DNA of 64,000 bases from CAYSLU01 sp964431965 (GTDB taxonomy: Bacteria; Verrucomicrobiota; Kiritimatiellia; CAIKKV01; CAYSLU01), in the NCBI GenBank assembly GCA_964431965.1, contig CAYSLU010000008.1, forward strand, positions 1 to 64,000, read 5' to 3'. The notes under the pieces were generated by a model, which was not told where the DNA came from, ran no database searches, and was given only the letters and a program-made list of their open reading frames with translations. The position numbers and the translations under genes were made by a program. Positions 43,512 to 53,400 of the stretch are shown here, in pieces; the first letter of the stretch is position 1, and every line of letters starts with the position of its first letter.

Positions 43512-45998
43512 CTATGTTCGAATGGTCAGGGTCCAGCTTCCGGTCACGGTGCGCCGGCGTCCTCCGGGGAGCGTCAGCCGGCCCGCGACGCCGGCGGGCA
43601 GCTCGCCTTCGAGCGTCGTGACGCCGCCGCGCGCTCGCGTCCAGGCGATCGACACGGCGCCCCGCGGGGAAGCGGTCTGGGCCCGCACCGCGCGGAGCAG
43701 CCCGATCTGGGGCGTGAGCGTCACCTGGCGGGAGCCGGCTGGCAGGGGGCCGATTCCGGCCACGTGCCGCAGCAGGAAATCGACGGGCGCGCAGGACCAC
43801 GGGTGGCAGAAGGAGTCGAGGTGATCGCCGGCGAACGTCTCCCAGACGCTCGTCGCACCGCGCGCGAGCATGTCGCCCCACAGCCGCTCGGCCTCGCGCA
43901 GGGCGTCGCGGGCCAGGCCGGCGCGCGCCAGATCGGTGAACATGTACGTCCAGAAGTAGGGGCCGCTGCGGGCCATCTTCCGGTCGCGCGGGTCGAGCGT
44001 GCGACGGAGCACCGCCGGGCCGTCGCCCGCGGGACAGAATCCCGCCGCCACGGCCCACGTGTTGGTCTGCTGGCTGAGCTGCGGCAGCTGGGCACCGTCG
44101 AGCACGCCGTCGGCGAACAGGCCGCGCGCGCCGTTCCAGAACGAGCGCCGGCCGGCGCGCGCCACGGCTTCCGCCTCGCGCCGTAGCCCGGCGCCGCTGC
44201 GCCCGGCGGCGTCGTCCAGTTCCGCCAGCGCGCGGAGCGCGATCGCGAAGAGCGCGTTGATGCCCGCGTTCAGGCCGCGGCGGTCGATGCCCGGGTCGCC
44301 CTGGTTGTGCCAGCCCATGCCGGGATGGTCGATGAAGATGGTGTAGCCGGGGGCGCGGAGCGCGTCGGCCGCTGACGCGGGCGCCGACACGAAGGACGCT
44401 TCGCGCGTCATGGTCTCCCACGGGAGATCGAACAGGCCGTCGGCGCGGCGGCGGGACCGGAACCAGCCGATGAGCCGGCGGCACGCGGGGAGGATGTCGC
44501 GGACCGTCTGGCGGTCGCCGGTCTCTCGGTAGTAGTCGCGGGCGCCGACGATCGCGAGGAGGCTGTAGTCGAGCAGGATGTGGCGCATGCCCGAGAAGAC
44601 CACGGACTTCACCTGGCCGTCCGGCCCCTGCACCGCGAACGTCTCGCGCACGAGCGCGCGCCAGTGCGTGTAGTCGCCGGTCAGGGCGCCCAGCCACTTC
44701 GCCGTCGGGTTGCCGTCGCCGACGTAGGCGGCCTGCTCGCGGGTGGGGCAGTCCATCAGCCCCTCCTGCGTGCCGATGCGGATCGTGCGCTCGCAGGCGC
44801 GCCAGACGGCGTTGAGGACCGGCCGTTCGCACTCGAAGTGCGCGCCGGTGCACAGGTCGGGCTCTGAGACCCGGACGCCCACGCGGCGGACTCGGACCGT
44901 GCCGCGGAACCCGCGGAAGACGAGGCAGAGGTAGCGGCCCGCGCTGAACTGGTGCGGAAGCCACTCGTTGCGGCCGGGCCGCGCGTGGAAGCGGTCGGCG
45001 TAGCTGTTGCCCTTGCGCAGGACCTGCGGGCGGCCCTTCTCCCATGCCTCGGCCCAAGCGACGTCGATTGTTCCGGCGGAGTCGCACTCGAGGTCGAACC
45101 CAACGTGTCCGACCCATTCGCGGCCGGGGTCGAGGGCCACGACGATGCCTTCCCGGGGCTGCAGGCCCAGCAGCGACCAACCGCCTCCGGCTGCGTCCGG
45201 ACGGCCCTCGACCCGGGCATGGCGCGGGCGGCTCCAGCGCTCCGCCATGAGGGCCGCCGCGTAGACGCCGCAGGCGTTCTCGGCGCGAACGGGGGGCTCG
45301 GATGGCGGGATGGCCCGGACCGCCATGAACTGCCTGGCCGGCTCCCAGCCGAAGCGCAGGCTGGGTACGTGCGAGGCCAGGTAGACACCCTCGGCGCCGG
45401 GGCGGAAGTGCGGATGCACCTCGGCGGCCGGCCAGCGCGAATCGTCGAAATCCGCGGACTGCCACCCGTGCGGGGCGGCGGCCGCGTCGTAGCGCTCGAC
45501 GAAGCCGATGGCCCAAGAGCGGCGCGGGGTGTCGCTGTGCCAGCCGGTCCGGTCCGTGGCCCGCCACGCGGCATCGCTTGCCACGGTGAGCGGGCTTCCC
45601 GTCCGGAATCGGACATCCAGGCGGGCGACCAGGCCGGGGCAGTCGGACGGCGTGTAGTTGTGCGTGGCGATCCCCATCGAGTGGACGAGCACGGCGATGA
45701 CGTTTGCTCCCGGGCGCAGGCGGCCGGCAAGGTCATACGAGGCCACGGGCCGCCGGTGCGGGTGGAAGAACGTGGGCCCCCGGCCGAGCAGCTCGCCGTT
45801 CACCCAGAGCAGGTACTGGCAGTCGGCGAAGAGATGGAGCCGCGCCGAGCGGACCGGGCGGGCGGCGGGAAGCCGGAAGGCGCGCCGGAAGAGCCGGGTG
45901 GCGTTGACGGCCTGCTCGTCGCCGAGCCAGAGCCGCCGGGCGGGGGTGAAGTCGAAGACCGGGTCGGACCGGTATGCGGTCGATGCTTTGGGCGTCAT
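43512..45998 (-). CDS. GH78-like (alpha-L-rhamnosidase-type) glycoside hydrolase
   Basis: The 828-residue protein has the GH78 layout: an N-terminal sandwich (about 15-180, LHLFADCQYLLWVNGELLGR), further beta domains, and an alpha/alpha-toroid. The motif GLMDCPTREQAAYVGDGNPT (about 405-425) is the family's DCPxRE signature, and GATSVWETFAGDHLDSFCHP (about 700) carries the expected general acid Glu. It is more canonical than the copy at 27666-30095. No signal peptide. It is the promoter-proximal gene of a pair with the downstream URO-D-like gene. Confidence 0.82.
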   Translation of the reverse strand: MTPKASTAYRSDPVFDFTPARRLWLGDEQAVNATRLFRRAFRLPAARPVRSARLHLFADCQYLLWVNGELLGRGPTFFHPHRRPVASYDLAGRLRPGANVIAVLVHSMGIATHNYTPSDCPGLVARLDVRFRTGSPLTVASDAAWRATDRTGWHSDTPRRSWAIGFVERYDAAAAPHGWQSADFDDSRWPAAEVHPHFRPGAEGVYLASHVPSLRFGWEPARQFMAVRAIPPSEPPVRAENACGVYAAALMAERWSRPRHARVEGRPDAAGGGWSLLGLQPREGIVVALDPGREWVGHVGFDLECDSAGTIDVAWAEAWEKGRPQVLRKGNSYADRFHARPGRNEWLPHQFSAGRYLCLVFRGFRGTVRVRRVGVRVSEPDLCTGAHFECERPVLNAVWRACERTIRIGTQEGLMDCPTREQAAYVGDGNPTAKWLGALTGDYTHWRALVRETFAVQGPDGQVKSVVFSGMRHILLDYSLLAIVGARDYYRETGDRQTVRDILPACRRLIGWFRSRRRADGLFDLPWETMTREASFVSAPASAADALRAPGYTIFIDHPGMGWHNQGDPGIDRRGLNAGINALFAIALRALAELDDAAGRSGAGLRREAEAVARAGRRSFWNGARGLFADGVLDGAQLPQLSQQTNTWAVAAGFCPAGDGPAVLRRTLDPRDRKMARSGPYFWTYMFTDLARAGLARDALREAERLWGDMLARGATSVWETFAGDHLDSFCHPWSCAPVDFLLRHVAGIGPLPAGSRQVTLTPQIGLLRAVRAQTASPRGAVSIAWTRARGGVTTLEGELPAGVAGRLTLPGGRRRTVTGSWTLTIRT

Positions 45999-46097
45999 GC
46001 TTCACTGCTCCGGTGCGTGTGAGGCTCCTGTCAGTTGCGGCGCCGCCCGGAGGTCGGCGCCCACCCCGCGTCGAGGCGGAGGATGGCGCCGACCATG

Positions 46098-47612
46098 CTA
46101 GTTCCGGATGGCTTCATCGAGCTCGAGCATGGCCTCCATCAGAACGTTGCGGCTCGGGAGGCGCCACCACTCGGGGCGGTCCTTCGGCAGCGGCTGGGCG
46201 AGCGCGGCGAGTTCGCGATCCATGAGGAAACGGGCGTTGTCCAGGTAGGCGGCGTCGCCGGTGATCCGGTTCAGGGCGAGCATCATGCGCGTGTAGGACG
46301 CGCTCGCGTCGAATGTCCACTGGCCCCGGGCCGTGAGGGGGCCTGGCGGCAGGGCTCGGGCCTCTTCCATGATGCGATCCGCCAGCCGTCGGGCGTGCGC
46401 GATCAGGGCCGGATCGCGCGTGAGCTCGGCTGCCCGGCCCATGTCGTAGGGGACCGTGTTCAGCGAGCCGTAGGACCACGGCCCAGCGCTGAAGAACCCG
46501 GCCCCGGCGAAGACCGCGACGTCGCGGCATCGGGGCTCCTTCCGGACCGCTTCGTCTTTCTGCTCCTGCGTCTGGAACGCGTAGATGATGGTGTTCGTGT
46601 CCGGCGCTCCGTCGGCCACGCGGATCCAGCTGGGGAAGATGCGGCGCGCGTCGTCGTAGCCGTGGTGCGCGAGGCCCTGTGCGAGGCGGAGCCCCATGCG
46701 GCCGACCTGTCCGGCCAGGGCCGCGGCCTGGGCGTTCGTGTGTCCTTCGAGGAGCGCGGACGCGTCCAGGATGGCGCCGGCGGTCAGGGAGTCGTAGGCG
46801 TTGCAGTAGGGGCGCGGCGGCATCTCGGTGTCCGTCGCGAGGTCGCTGCCGAACCAGTGGGGAACGAGCCCGGTCTCGGGGCCCTGGACCTTCTCCCACT
46901 TGTCCGCCATGGCTTTCGCCCAGGCGACGCACTGGGTGTCGCCGGTCTTCGCGAAGTCGTAGGCCCACCAGTGGATGAGGATGGCTCCGGTCTGAGCGAA
47001 GGCGACGTGCTGGGGGTTGAACGGCGTGTAGGTGCGCTTGGGGCGGTCGTCGCTGCCGTAGTAGCAGAACCGGTTGTAGTCCATGCGGTCCGGCCGGGTG
47101 ACCAGGCCGTAGTAGGCGCCGTGGAGCATGCGGTCCACCTGCGCCGGCGCGTGCCGCCAGAGGATGTCGAGGGGCATGTTGAACGCGGGCTTGAAATTGG
47201 GCGTTGCGTAGGCGGCGGTTCCCGACGGGCCGAGCAGCACGACGTCGAACTGGGCCTGGGCTCCGAAGTAGCCGAGCCCGGAGCGCGGGTCGAAGCCGTA
47301 GATGGCGAAGAGGTCGGCCATGTCCGCCAGCCGCTTCGCCCACGCGGCGTCGCCGGTCTGCCGGGCGAGCTTCTCGAGCCATGACCAGGAGGCGAGGTCG
47401 AGCCGCGTCGGCTTGGGGTCGATCGGCTGCTCGGGAACGGGATAGAGGTCATAGCGCCCGTCCTTGCGGAGGGCCACCGAGCACCACGTGGGGCCGCTCT
47501 GGCGCGTGATGGTGATGAACGGTGGCTCGACCGGCGAGTCCGCGAGCCGGGCGGACTGGCTCTGCCAGAGCAGCAGGGCGGTCTTGACGGCGAAGTCGAG
47601 GTAGGTGTTCAT
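46098..47612 (-). CDS. Unassigned protein, probable alpha/alpha-toroid glycan enzyme
   Basis: The 504-residue protein begins in an ATGA overlap with the stop of the Gfo/Idh/MocA gene, so the two are translationally coupled. It is helix-rich with recurring paired-helix blocks (LASWSWLEKLARQTGDAAWA, AGAILDASALLEGHTNAQAA, ARFLMDRELAALAQPLP), as in six-hairpin glycosidases and lyases. Aromatic- and acid-rich stretches such as YFGAQAQFDVV, FCYYGSDDRP and HWFGSDLATDTEMPPRP could line a sugar-binding groove. I do not recognise the family. No signal peptide is present. Confidence 0.6.
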   Translation of the reverse strand: MNTYLDFAVKTALLLWQSQSARLADSPVEPPFITITRQSGPTWCSVALRKDGRYDLYPVPEQPIDPKPTRLDLASWSWLEKLARQTGDAAWAKRLADMADLFAIYGFDPRSGLGYFGAQAQFDVVLLGPSGTAAYATPNFKPAFNMPLDILWRHAPAQVDRMLHGAYYGLVTRPDRMDYNRFCYYGSDDRPKRTYTPFNPQHVAFAQTGAILIHWWAYDFAKTGDTQCVAWAKAMADKWEKVQGPETGLVPHWFGSDLATDTEMPPRPYCNAYDSLTAGAILDASALLEGHTNAQAAALAGQVGRMGLRLAQGLAHHGYDDARRIFPSWIRVADGAPDTNTIIYAFQTQEQKDEAVRKEPRCRDVAVFAGAGFFSAGPWSYGSLNTVPYDMGRAAELTRDPALIAHARRLADRIMEEARALPPGPLTARGQWTFDASASYTRMMLALNRITGDAAYLDNARFLMDRELAALAQPLPKDRPEWWRLPSRNVLMEAMLELDEAIRN

Positions 47613-48868
47613 GGCCGTTCGCGGGGGCCCCAGAGCGTGCGGGCCTCGGCCAGCTCGCGGCGCGTCGGCTTGCGGATGCCCGCAACGCTCGCCGGCGGCT
47701 GGCTGGGGGCGGCGCCCGCGTGCTCGGGGAACGGCGACCACATCTCGCCGCGATAGGCGTCGCGCTCGCGCTTCTTGCGGAAGTCGGGGACGGGTTGGGT
47801 CGCGCCGTCGCTCAGTACGCTCTTCCACGCCTGGATGCCGACGATCGACATGTCGATCGCGCGGTACACGTCCAGCACGGGCGGCCGGCCCGTGCGGATG
47901 GCGTCGGCGAAGAAGAAGTTGGTGAAGAAGTCGCCGCCGCCGTGGCCCGCCTTGGCGGCGAGGTCGCCGTGCACGGGCCAGGCCGGCCGGTAGATGCGCT
48001 CGCCGGACTCGCCCGGCTTCAGGTCGAAGCCGTCGTGCGCCACGCGCAGCATGCCGCGGTCGCCGTGGCGGAGGTTTTCCATGAGGCCGCGGCAGCCGTG
48101 GACGCGGTACCAGTTGCCGTGCCCGCGCAGCATGAGCCCGTTCACCAGCGTCACGGCGCCGTTGTCCATGTGGCACATGATCGTCGAGCCGGGGTCGCCC
48201 TGCCGCACGGCGTTGTACTGCGGGTCCTGCTTCGAGTAGTCCACGCTGCGGGCGTTGACCGCCACGGGGCGCCGCTCGGTGATGTAGAGGATGGGGCCGA
48301 GGGCGTGCGTGCAGTAGTAGGTTGACGGGGTCCAGTTGCGCCAGTGGTTGACGCCGGGGGCCCGGCGGAGGCGGGACGCGATCAGGTCCGGATGGATATA
48401 CTCGCACTCCGCCATCTGCAGCTCGCCCACTTCGCCGGCGCGGTAGAGTCGCCGCATCTCCTGGTTGTAGCTGAAGAAGCAGTAGTTCTCGGCGATCATG
48501 TACGTCTTGCCGCTGCGCTCCACGGCCTCGACGAGCTCGACGCCCTCGCCGAGCGTGGCGCAGGCGCTGGTCTCGCTCATCACATGCATGCCGGCATTCA
48601 GGGCCTTGACCGCGAACGGCGCGTGCTGGTGGAAGTAGTTGGCCAGGATCACGGCATCCATGTCGTGCTCGAGGAAGGCGTCGTAGTCCGCGTACGTCGC
48701 GACGTTGTAGCGCTTGCCGACTTCCTTCAGCTTGTCCTTCCACGAGTCGCACAGGGCGACCAGTTTCATGCCGACGAGATCCGTGGCGCTCGCCGCGAAG
48801 CTCTGGCCGCGGCCGATGCCGATGACGCCGACCCGGATGGGCTTGGCTCGCCTGTTCGTCTTTCTCAT
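47609..48868 (-). CDS. Gfo/Idh/MocA-family oxidoreductase
   Basis: The 419-residue protein has an N-terminal NAD(P)-binding Rossmann domain (IRVGVIGIGRGQSFA, LVALCDSWKDKLKEV, DAVILANYFHQHAPFA) and the C-terminal alpha/beta domain of the family, including STYYCTHALGPILYI with its conserved His. The usual EKP motif, whose Lys helps catalysis, reads SETSACATL here, so the catalytic Lys is missing. Family members oxidise or reduce sugars and their derivatives, or hydrolyse glycosides by an NAD-dependent route. The ATG at 48868 has GGAG 11 bases upstream. It is translationally coupled to the downstream toroid-like gene. Confidence 0.85.
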   Translation of the reverse strand: MRKTNRRAKPIRVGVIGIGRGQSFAASATDLVGMKLVALCDSWKDKLKEVGKRYNVATYADYDAFLEHDMDAVILANYFHQHAPFAVKALNAGMHVMSETSACATLGEGVELVEAVERSGKTYMIAENYCFFSYNQEMRRLYRAGEVGELQMAECEYIHPDLIASRLRRAPGVNHWRNWTPSTYYCTHALGPILYITERRPVAVNARSVDYSKQDPQYNAVRQGDPGSTIMCHMDNGAVTLVNGLMLRGHGNWYRVHGCRGLMENLRHGDRGMLRVAHDGFDLKPGESGERIYRPAWPVHGDLAAKAGHGGGDFFTNFFFADAIRTGRPPVLDVYRAIDMSIVGIQAWKSVLSDGATQPVPDFRKKRERDAYRGEMWSPFPEHAGAAPSQPPASVAGIRKPTRRELAEARTLWGPRERP

Positions 48869-49040
48869 GGTGCGTGGGCTCCGTCTCTGGTTGGCCGCGA
48901 ATGTAGCGGGGTCGGGGTGTGCGCGCACGCTCAAAGTGTGTTGGCTCTGAAGTCAGCTCCGCGGCCTGGGCCATTCCATCGTGCCTGCCCTGCGTAGCAT
49001 CTGCGCGAAGCAGGGGACTCGGAGCGGTGGCGACCGATCC

Positions 49041-49080
49041 TCGACATGCTGCGGTTCCTTGTTCTGCTGTCCGGTATCCG
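49041..49080. repeat. Second copy of the dispersed intergenic repeat
   Basis: CTGCGGTTCCTTGTTCTGC (49049-49067) is the exact reverse complement of 6497-6515, and the flanking TCGACATG and CCGGTATCC also align with that repeat. Here it is a single arm without its inverted partner. It lies just upstream of the regulator gene, overlapping the first codons of a longer possible reading frame. Confidence 0.65.
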
Positions 49081-49099
49081 ATGTGCTATAAACAGTCAC

Positions 49100-50461
49100 G
49101 TGAGCAGCATTCGCATACTGGTCATCGAGGACGATCCGGACGGGCGTCAGTCCGTCGTCGATGCGATCCGCGACGCCGGCTACGAGGTGGCGGTGGCCGC
49201 CGCCGGGCGTGCGGGCGTGACGGCGTTTCGCGAGAGCCCGGCCGACGTCGTACTCACCGATCTTGTGCTGCCGGACATCGACGGCATCGAGGTGCTCGGC
49301 CAAGTTCGCAAGATCAGCGCGCACGCGCCGGTGCTGATCATGACCGCCTACGGGTCTGTCGACACGGCGGTCCGCGCGCTGAAGGCCGGCGCCTACGACT
49401 ATGTCGTCAAGCCGCTCGACCTCGACGATCTCCAGGCCAAGATCCGGCGCGCGGCGGAGGCGAGCCGCCTGCGCCGCGAAGTCAGCACGCTGCACGACGA
49501 GATCCGCGGCCGGCACTCGGCCCGGGCCATGGTGGCGGCGGCGCCGGCGATGCAGCCTGTGCTGGCGCAGATCGAGTCCGTGGCCGGGACGAACGCGACG
49601 GTCCTGATCCAGGGCGAGAGCGGAACCGGCAAGGAGCTGGTGGCCCGGGCGCTGCACGCCGACGGGCGGCGGTCCGCCGGGCCGTTCGTGGCCGTCAACT
49701 GCGGGGCATTCACCGAGTCACTGCTGGCCTCCGAGCTGTTTGGGCACGAGAAGGGCTCGTTCACGGGAGCCGTCGCCCGACACGCCGGCGCGTTCGAGCG
49801 GGCGGACGGGGGCACGCTGTTTCTCGACGAGATTGGCATTGCTCCGCTCGCCGTGCAGGCGCGCCTGCTGCGGGCGCTCGAGGACCGCGAGATCACGCGG
49901 GTCGGGGGGCAGGTGCCGGTGCGGGCCGATGTGCGTATTGTGGCCGCGTCGAACCGGGAGCTGGACGACTTGGTCGCGGAGGGCGAGTTCCGGAGCGACC
50001 TGCTGTATCGCCTGCGGGTCGTCACGATCCGGCTGCCGCCCCTGCGCGAGCGGCGCGAGGATATCCGCGCGCTGGTCGATCGATTTGTGGCGGCGGCGTG
50101 CGCGGCGCACGGGCGGCATGTCGAGCGGGCTGCGCCCGATTACTACGAGGCGCTGGAGCGGCACGACTGGCCCGGGAACATCCGCGAACTGCGCAATGTG
50201 GTCGAGTCCTCCGTGATCATGGCACGGGGCGTGGCGCTGACGGCGGCGGACATCAATCTCGGGCGAGCCCCCATGGCTCCGGTCGCCGATGCGCCCGCCC
50301 TGGCGATTCCCCCGGCCGTGACCCTGGCCGAACTGGAGAAGCAGGCCCTGCTGCAGAGTCTGCGCCGACACGAGGGCAACCGCGTGCTGGTGGCCCAGGA
50401 GCTTGGCATCTCCACGCGCACCATCCAGCGCAAGATCAAGGACTACGGGCTCCCGTTCTGA
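49100..50461 (+). CDS. NtrC-type sigma-54 response regulator
   Basis: The 453-residue protein has a receiver domain (about 1-120; phospho-acceptor Asp54 in LTDLVLPD, Lys in VVKPLD), an AAA+ sigma-54 interaction domain (about 140-370; Walker A GESGTGKE, sigma-54 loop GSFTGA, Walker B GGTLFLDEIG, RSDLLYRL) and a Fis-type helix-turn-helix (NRVLVAQELGISTRTIQRKI). The start GTG at 49100 is chosen because the longer frame from 49046 would translate a dispersed repeat. No good ribosome site is visible; TATAAA lies only 8 bases upstream of the GTG, so the message might be leaderless. No histidine kinase is adjacent. It converges with the next gene with no gap. Confidence 0.9.
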   Translation: MSSIRILVIEDDPDGRQSVVDAIRDAGYEVAVAAAGRAGVTAFRESPADVVLTDLVLPDIDGIEVLGQVRKISAHAPVLIMTAYGSVDTAVRALKAGAYDYVVKPLDLDDLQAKIRRAAEASRLRREVSTLHDEIRGRHSARAMVAAAPAMQPVLAQIESVAGTNATVLIQGESGTGKELVARALHADGRRSAGPFVAVNCGAFTESLLASELFGHEKGSFTGAVARHAGAFERADGGTLFLDEIGIAPLAVQARLLRALEDREITRVGGQVPVRADVRIVAASNRELDDLVAEGEFRSDLLYRLRVVTIRLPPLRERREDIRALVDRFVAAACAAHGRHVERAAPDYYEALERHDWPGNIRELRNVVESSVIMARGVALTAADINLGRAPMAPVADAPALAIPPAVTLAELEKQALLQSLRRHEGNRVLVAQELGISTRTIQRKIKDYGLPF

Positions 50462-53400
50462 TCACTGATGCTCCACCTGGATCCGGTAGAACGAAGCCGG
50501 GTCTGGACTTCCTGAGTGGTAGAGCACGTTGGTGACGGGCGAGGGCGCGATGTTGGTCGCCACGTTGATCCACGGCGCACCCGGGGGCGTGCCGCCGGGG
50601 CGGTACTGCAGGAACCGGCGGGCGTGGACGCCGCCGCGGACGGTGATGCGGATCTCGTCGGCCGAGCGGTCGATGGACACGATCTCCAGGATCGAGTCGC
50701 CGTTGAGGGGATCGGTGTCCGCGACCATCTCGTCGTAGTTCTTCATGCCGTCCCCGTCCGGGTCGCCGCCGGAGCCGTCGATCCCCAGGGAGCTGGTGGG
50801 GTCGAGGCCGGCTCCGATTTCCCATGCGTCGGGCATCTGATCGTGGTCGGTGTCGACCGTGGGGTCGACGAACTCGTACGCGCCCAAGTCGTTCAGCGCG
50901 CTGCCGTCGCTGTTGCCGTCCAGCGGCCGGGCGACGCCGGCGCGGTCCACGGTCAATCCCCCGGGTCCCGGAAATGCGTCGATGCACGGGGATCCGGCCG
51001 AGAGGCGCAGGCTCCCGTCCGCGGCGAACCCGGGCGGCGCGGAGATGTTGCCCGGCCCGGGCAGGATCACCGGCACGCAGCAGAACTCGAACGTCGCGCC
51101 CGACGCGAGCACATCCGGCGTGCTGATGCCGGGGCCGCACGAGTTGCCCGCGACGATGGAGTTACGGACCTGGCCGCCGGAGGACGCATCGAGTCCGCCG
51201 GCCTCGGCCGCCGAGGTGTTGGCGCTGATCGTGCAGTGGAGCGCCTCGACCGAGGCGTCGTCCATGACGAGCCCGCCGCCGCGGGTCGCCGCGTGATTCC
51301 GGGTGATGACGCAGTTGATGAACCGGGCCGCCGCGGCCCCCCGGGCGCCGCCGGCCGGGCCGGCCGCCACGTTCTCCTCCACGGTGCAGCGCTCGACCAC
51401 GCCCGAGCTGGCCCACACGCCGCCGGCCGACGGGGCCGTGTTCTCCCGGATATCGCAGTCCTGGACGCTGCCGCCGCGGCAGTAGACGCCGCCGCCTGCG
51501 CCCGCCGCCCAGCCGCCGGTGACCAGGCAGTTCGAGATCGTGCCGCCCGGCAGCACCAGCGCGCAGCCGCCGTTGGCTTCGTCGGGCGTCGTCAGGGCCG
51601 CCGCCTGGCCGCCCTGAAGGGTGAAGCCGGCGAGCGTGCCGCCGCCGGACACGGTCACGCACCGGATGCGGTTCAGAACGCCGTCGCCGCCGCCCTGGAT
51701 GACGGCGAACTGGCGGCCATTGAGGCTCTCGACGCGTACCGGCTTGTCCAGAATGACCCGGTTCTGCACCTGCTGTCCCGGAAGCGAGCGGGTGCCTAGG
51801 CCGTAGAGGCCGTCGTCCACGAGGACCAGTTCGCCATCCCCCGCGGCGTCGATGGCCGCTTGGATCGTGCGAGCGGCCGTGGCGAGGTTGGTGTAGGGGT
51901 AGGACTCGGCCCCGGCCGGCGAGACGAACCGGGTGCCGCCGGGGTAGGTGCGAGTCACCGTGACGACATCCCACGCCAGCTCGTTCCAGCGATTCGTGCC
52001 GAAGACGTAGAGCGGATTCTCGCCGTACGCCAGGCCGGAGGCAGCCGCCGCCCACTGGCCGCCCGGTCCCGGCGTGAACTCGGCCCCCAGGCCGGTGCGG
52101 AGGTTCAGCCACCACATGCGGCCCACCACCCAGTCGTTGTTCGTACCGGAGAGGACGAACGTCGACTGGCTGATCGAGTTCGTGGGGGTGTCGTTGGTGA
52201 TGGCCAGGAAGGGGAGGCCCGGGCTCCACGCCCGCTGGAGCGAGACGACGTCATACGAGAGCTCGTCCCACTCGTTCGTGGCGTAGACGTAGATCGTGTT
52301 CAACCCGTTCGCGACGGGAACGGTGATGCTCCACTCGCCGCCGGTCGAGGCGAAGGTGCCGCTGGCGCTGTTGGTCGCGTTGACCCACCACATCGGGGCC
52401 GTGACGCGGTCGTTGTTCGTGCCGCACAGGATCACGGACGCGACGTCGTACGCGACGTTCGACGGCGTGTCATTCGTGATGGCGATGACCGGAGCCCCGG
52501 GGCTCCAGTCGCGGTCGATCGTGACGGACGCGTACGCCACCTCGTCCCATGAGTTGGTGGCGATGACGTCTATGACGTTCTGCCCGCGCTGCAGATCGGT
52601 CACGGCCACGCTCCAGAGCCCGCCGATCGGGGCGAAGGTCGCCGTCCCGACCGAGCCGGTCTGGCCGTTTGGCGTGTTCCGCCAGACGAGAGGCGGGGTG
52701 ACGAAGGCGTTGTTCGTGCCGCTCAGCAGGGCGGACGTGACGTCGTAGGCCACGCGCGCCGGCGGCTCGCTGGTGATGGCGATCGCGGGCGCGCCGGGGC
52801 TCCAGTCGCGGAGAATGCTGACGGCGTCCATGGCCGGGTAGCCCCACACGTTGGTGCCGTAGACCGTGATGACGGACGGGCCGCGCGGGAGGCCCGGCAC
52901 GACGACCGCCCAACTGGTGCCCGTGCGGCTGAAGCGGCCGGTCTGCGCCCCGGCGGAGCTCACCCACCACATGTCGCCGACCACATAGTCGCTGTTGGTG
53001 CCGCTCAGGGTCAGGCTGTCGATATCGTAGGGCAGGCTGGCGGGCGGGGCGCTGGTGATCACGACGAGGGCATCGCCCGGCGGGTAGTCGCGCGCGATGG
53101 TGATGTGGGCCCAGGAGCCCGCGGACGGGTCGCCGAGCCCAAGCGCATGGGCGCCTTGCGGCGCCGGCGCGGAGCTGCCCGCCGGCGCGGGGGCGTCGAC
53201 GGCAAAGACATAGATCTCGTTGCGTCCGAAGTCCAGGTCCGTGATCTCAGCGGTCCACTCGGGGATGACAGGCGCCGGCGTCGTGAAGAAGTGGCTGCCA
53301 CCCGTGAGGGCATTGCTCCAGAAGAGGAAGCCCGATCCGCTGGTGAACGCGCTTGATCCGCCGATGAACGCATGGGTCGCGCCGTAGGGCACGGTCATGG

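Noticed and set aside
43498..45567. N-terminal extension giving a 1072-codon URO-D fusion
   Set aside because: The extension is an out-of-frame reading of the GH78-like gene; the URO-D protein has its own start at 43497.
45999..48974. Single 958-codon frame covering the toroid-like and Gfo/Idh/MocA genes
   Set aside because: Only the part from 47612 down is real; the upstream half is the wrong frame of the Gfo/Idh/MocA gene on the same strand.
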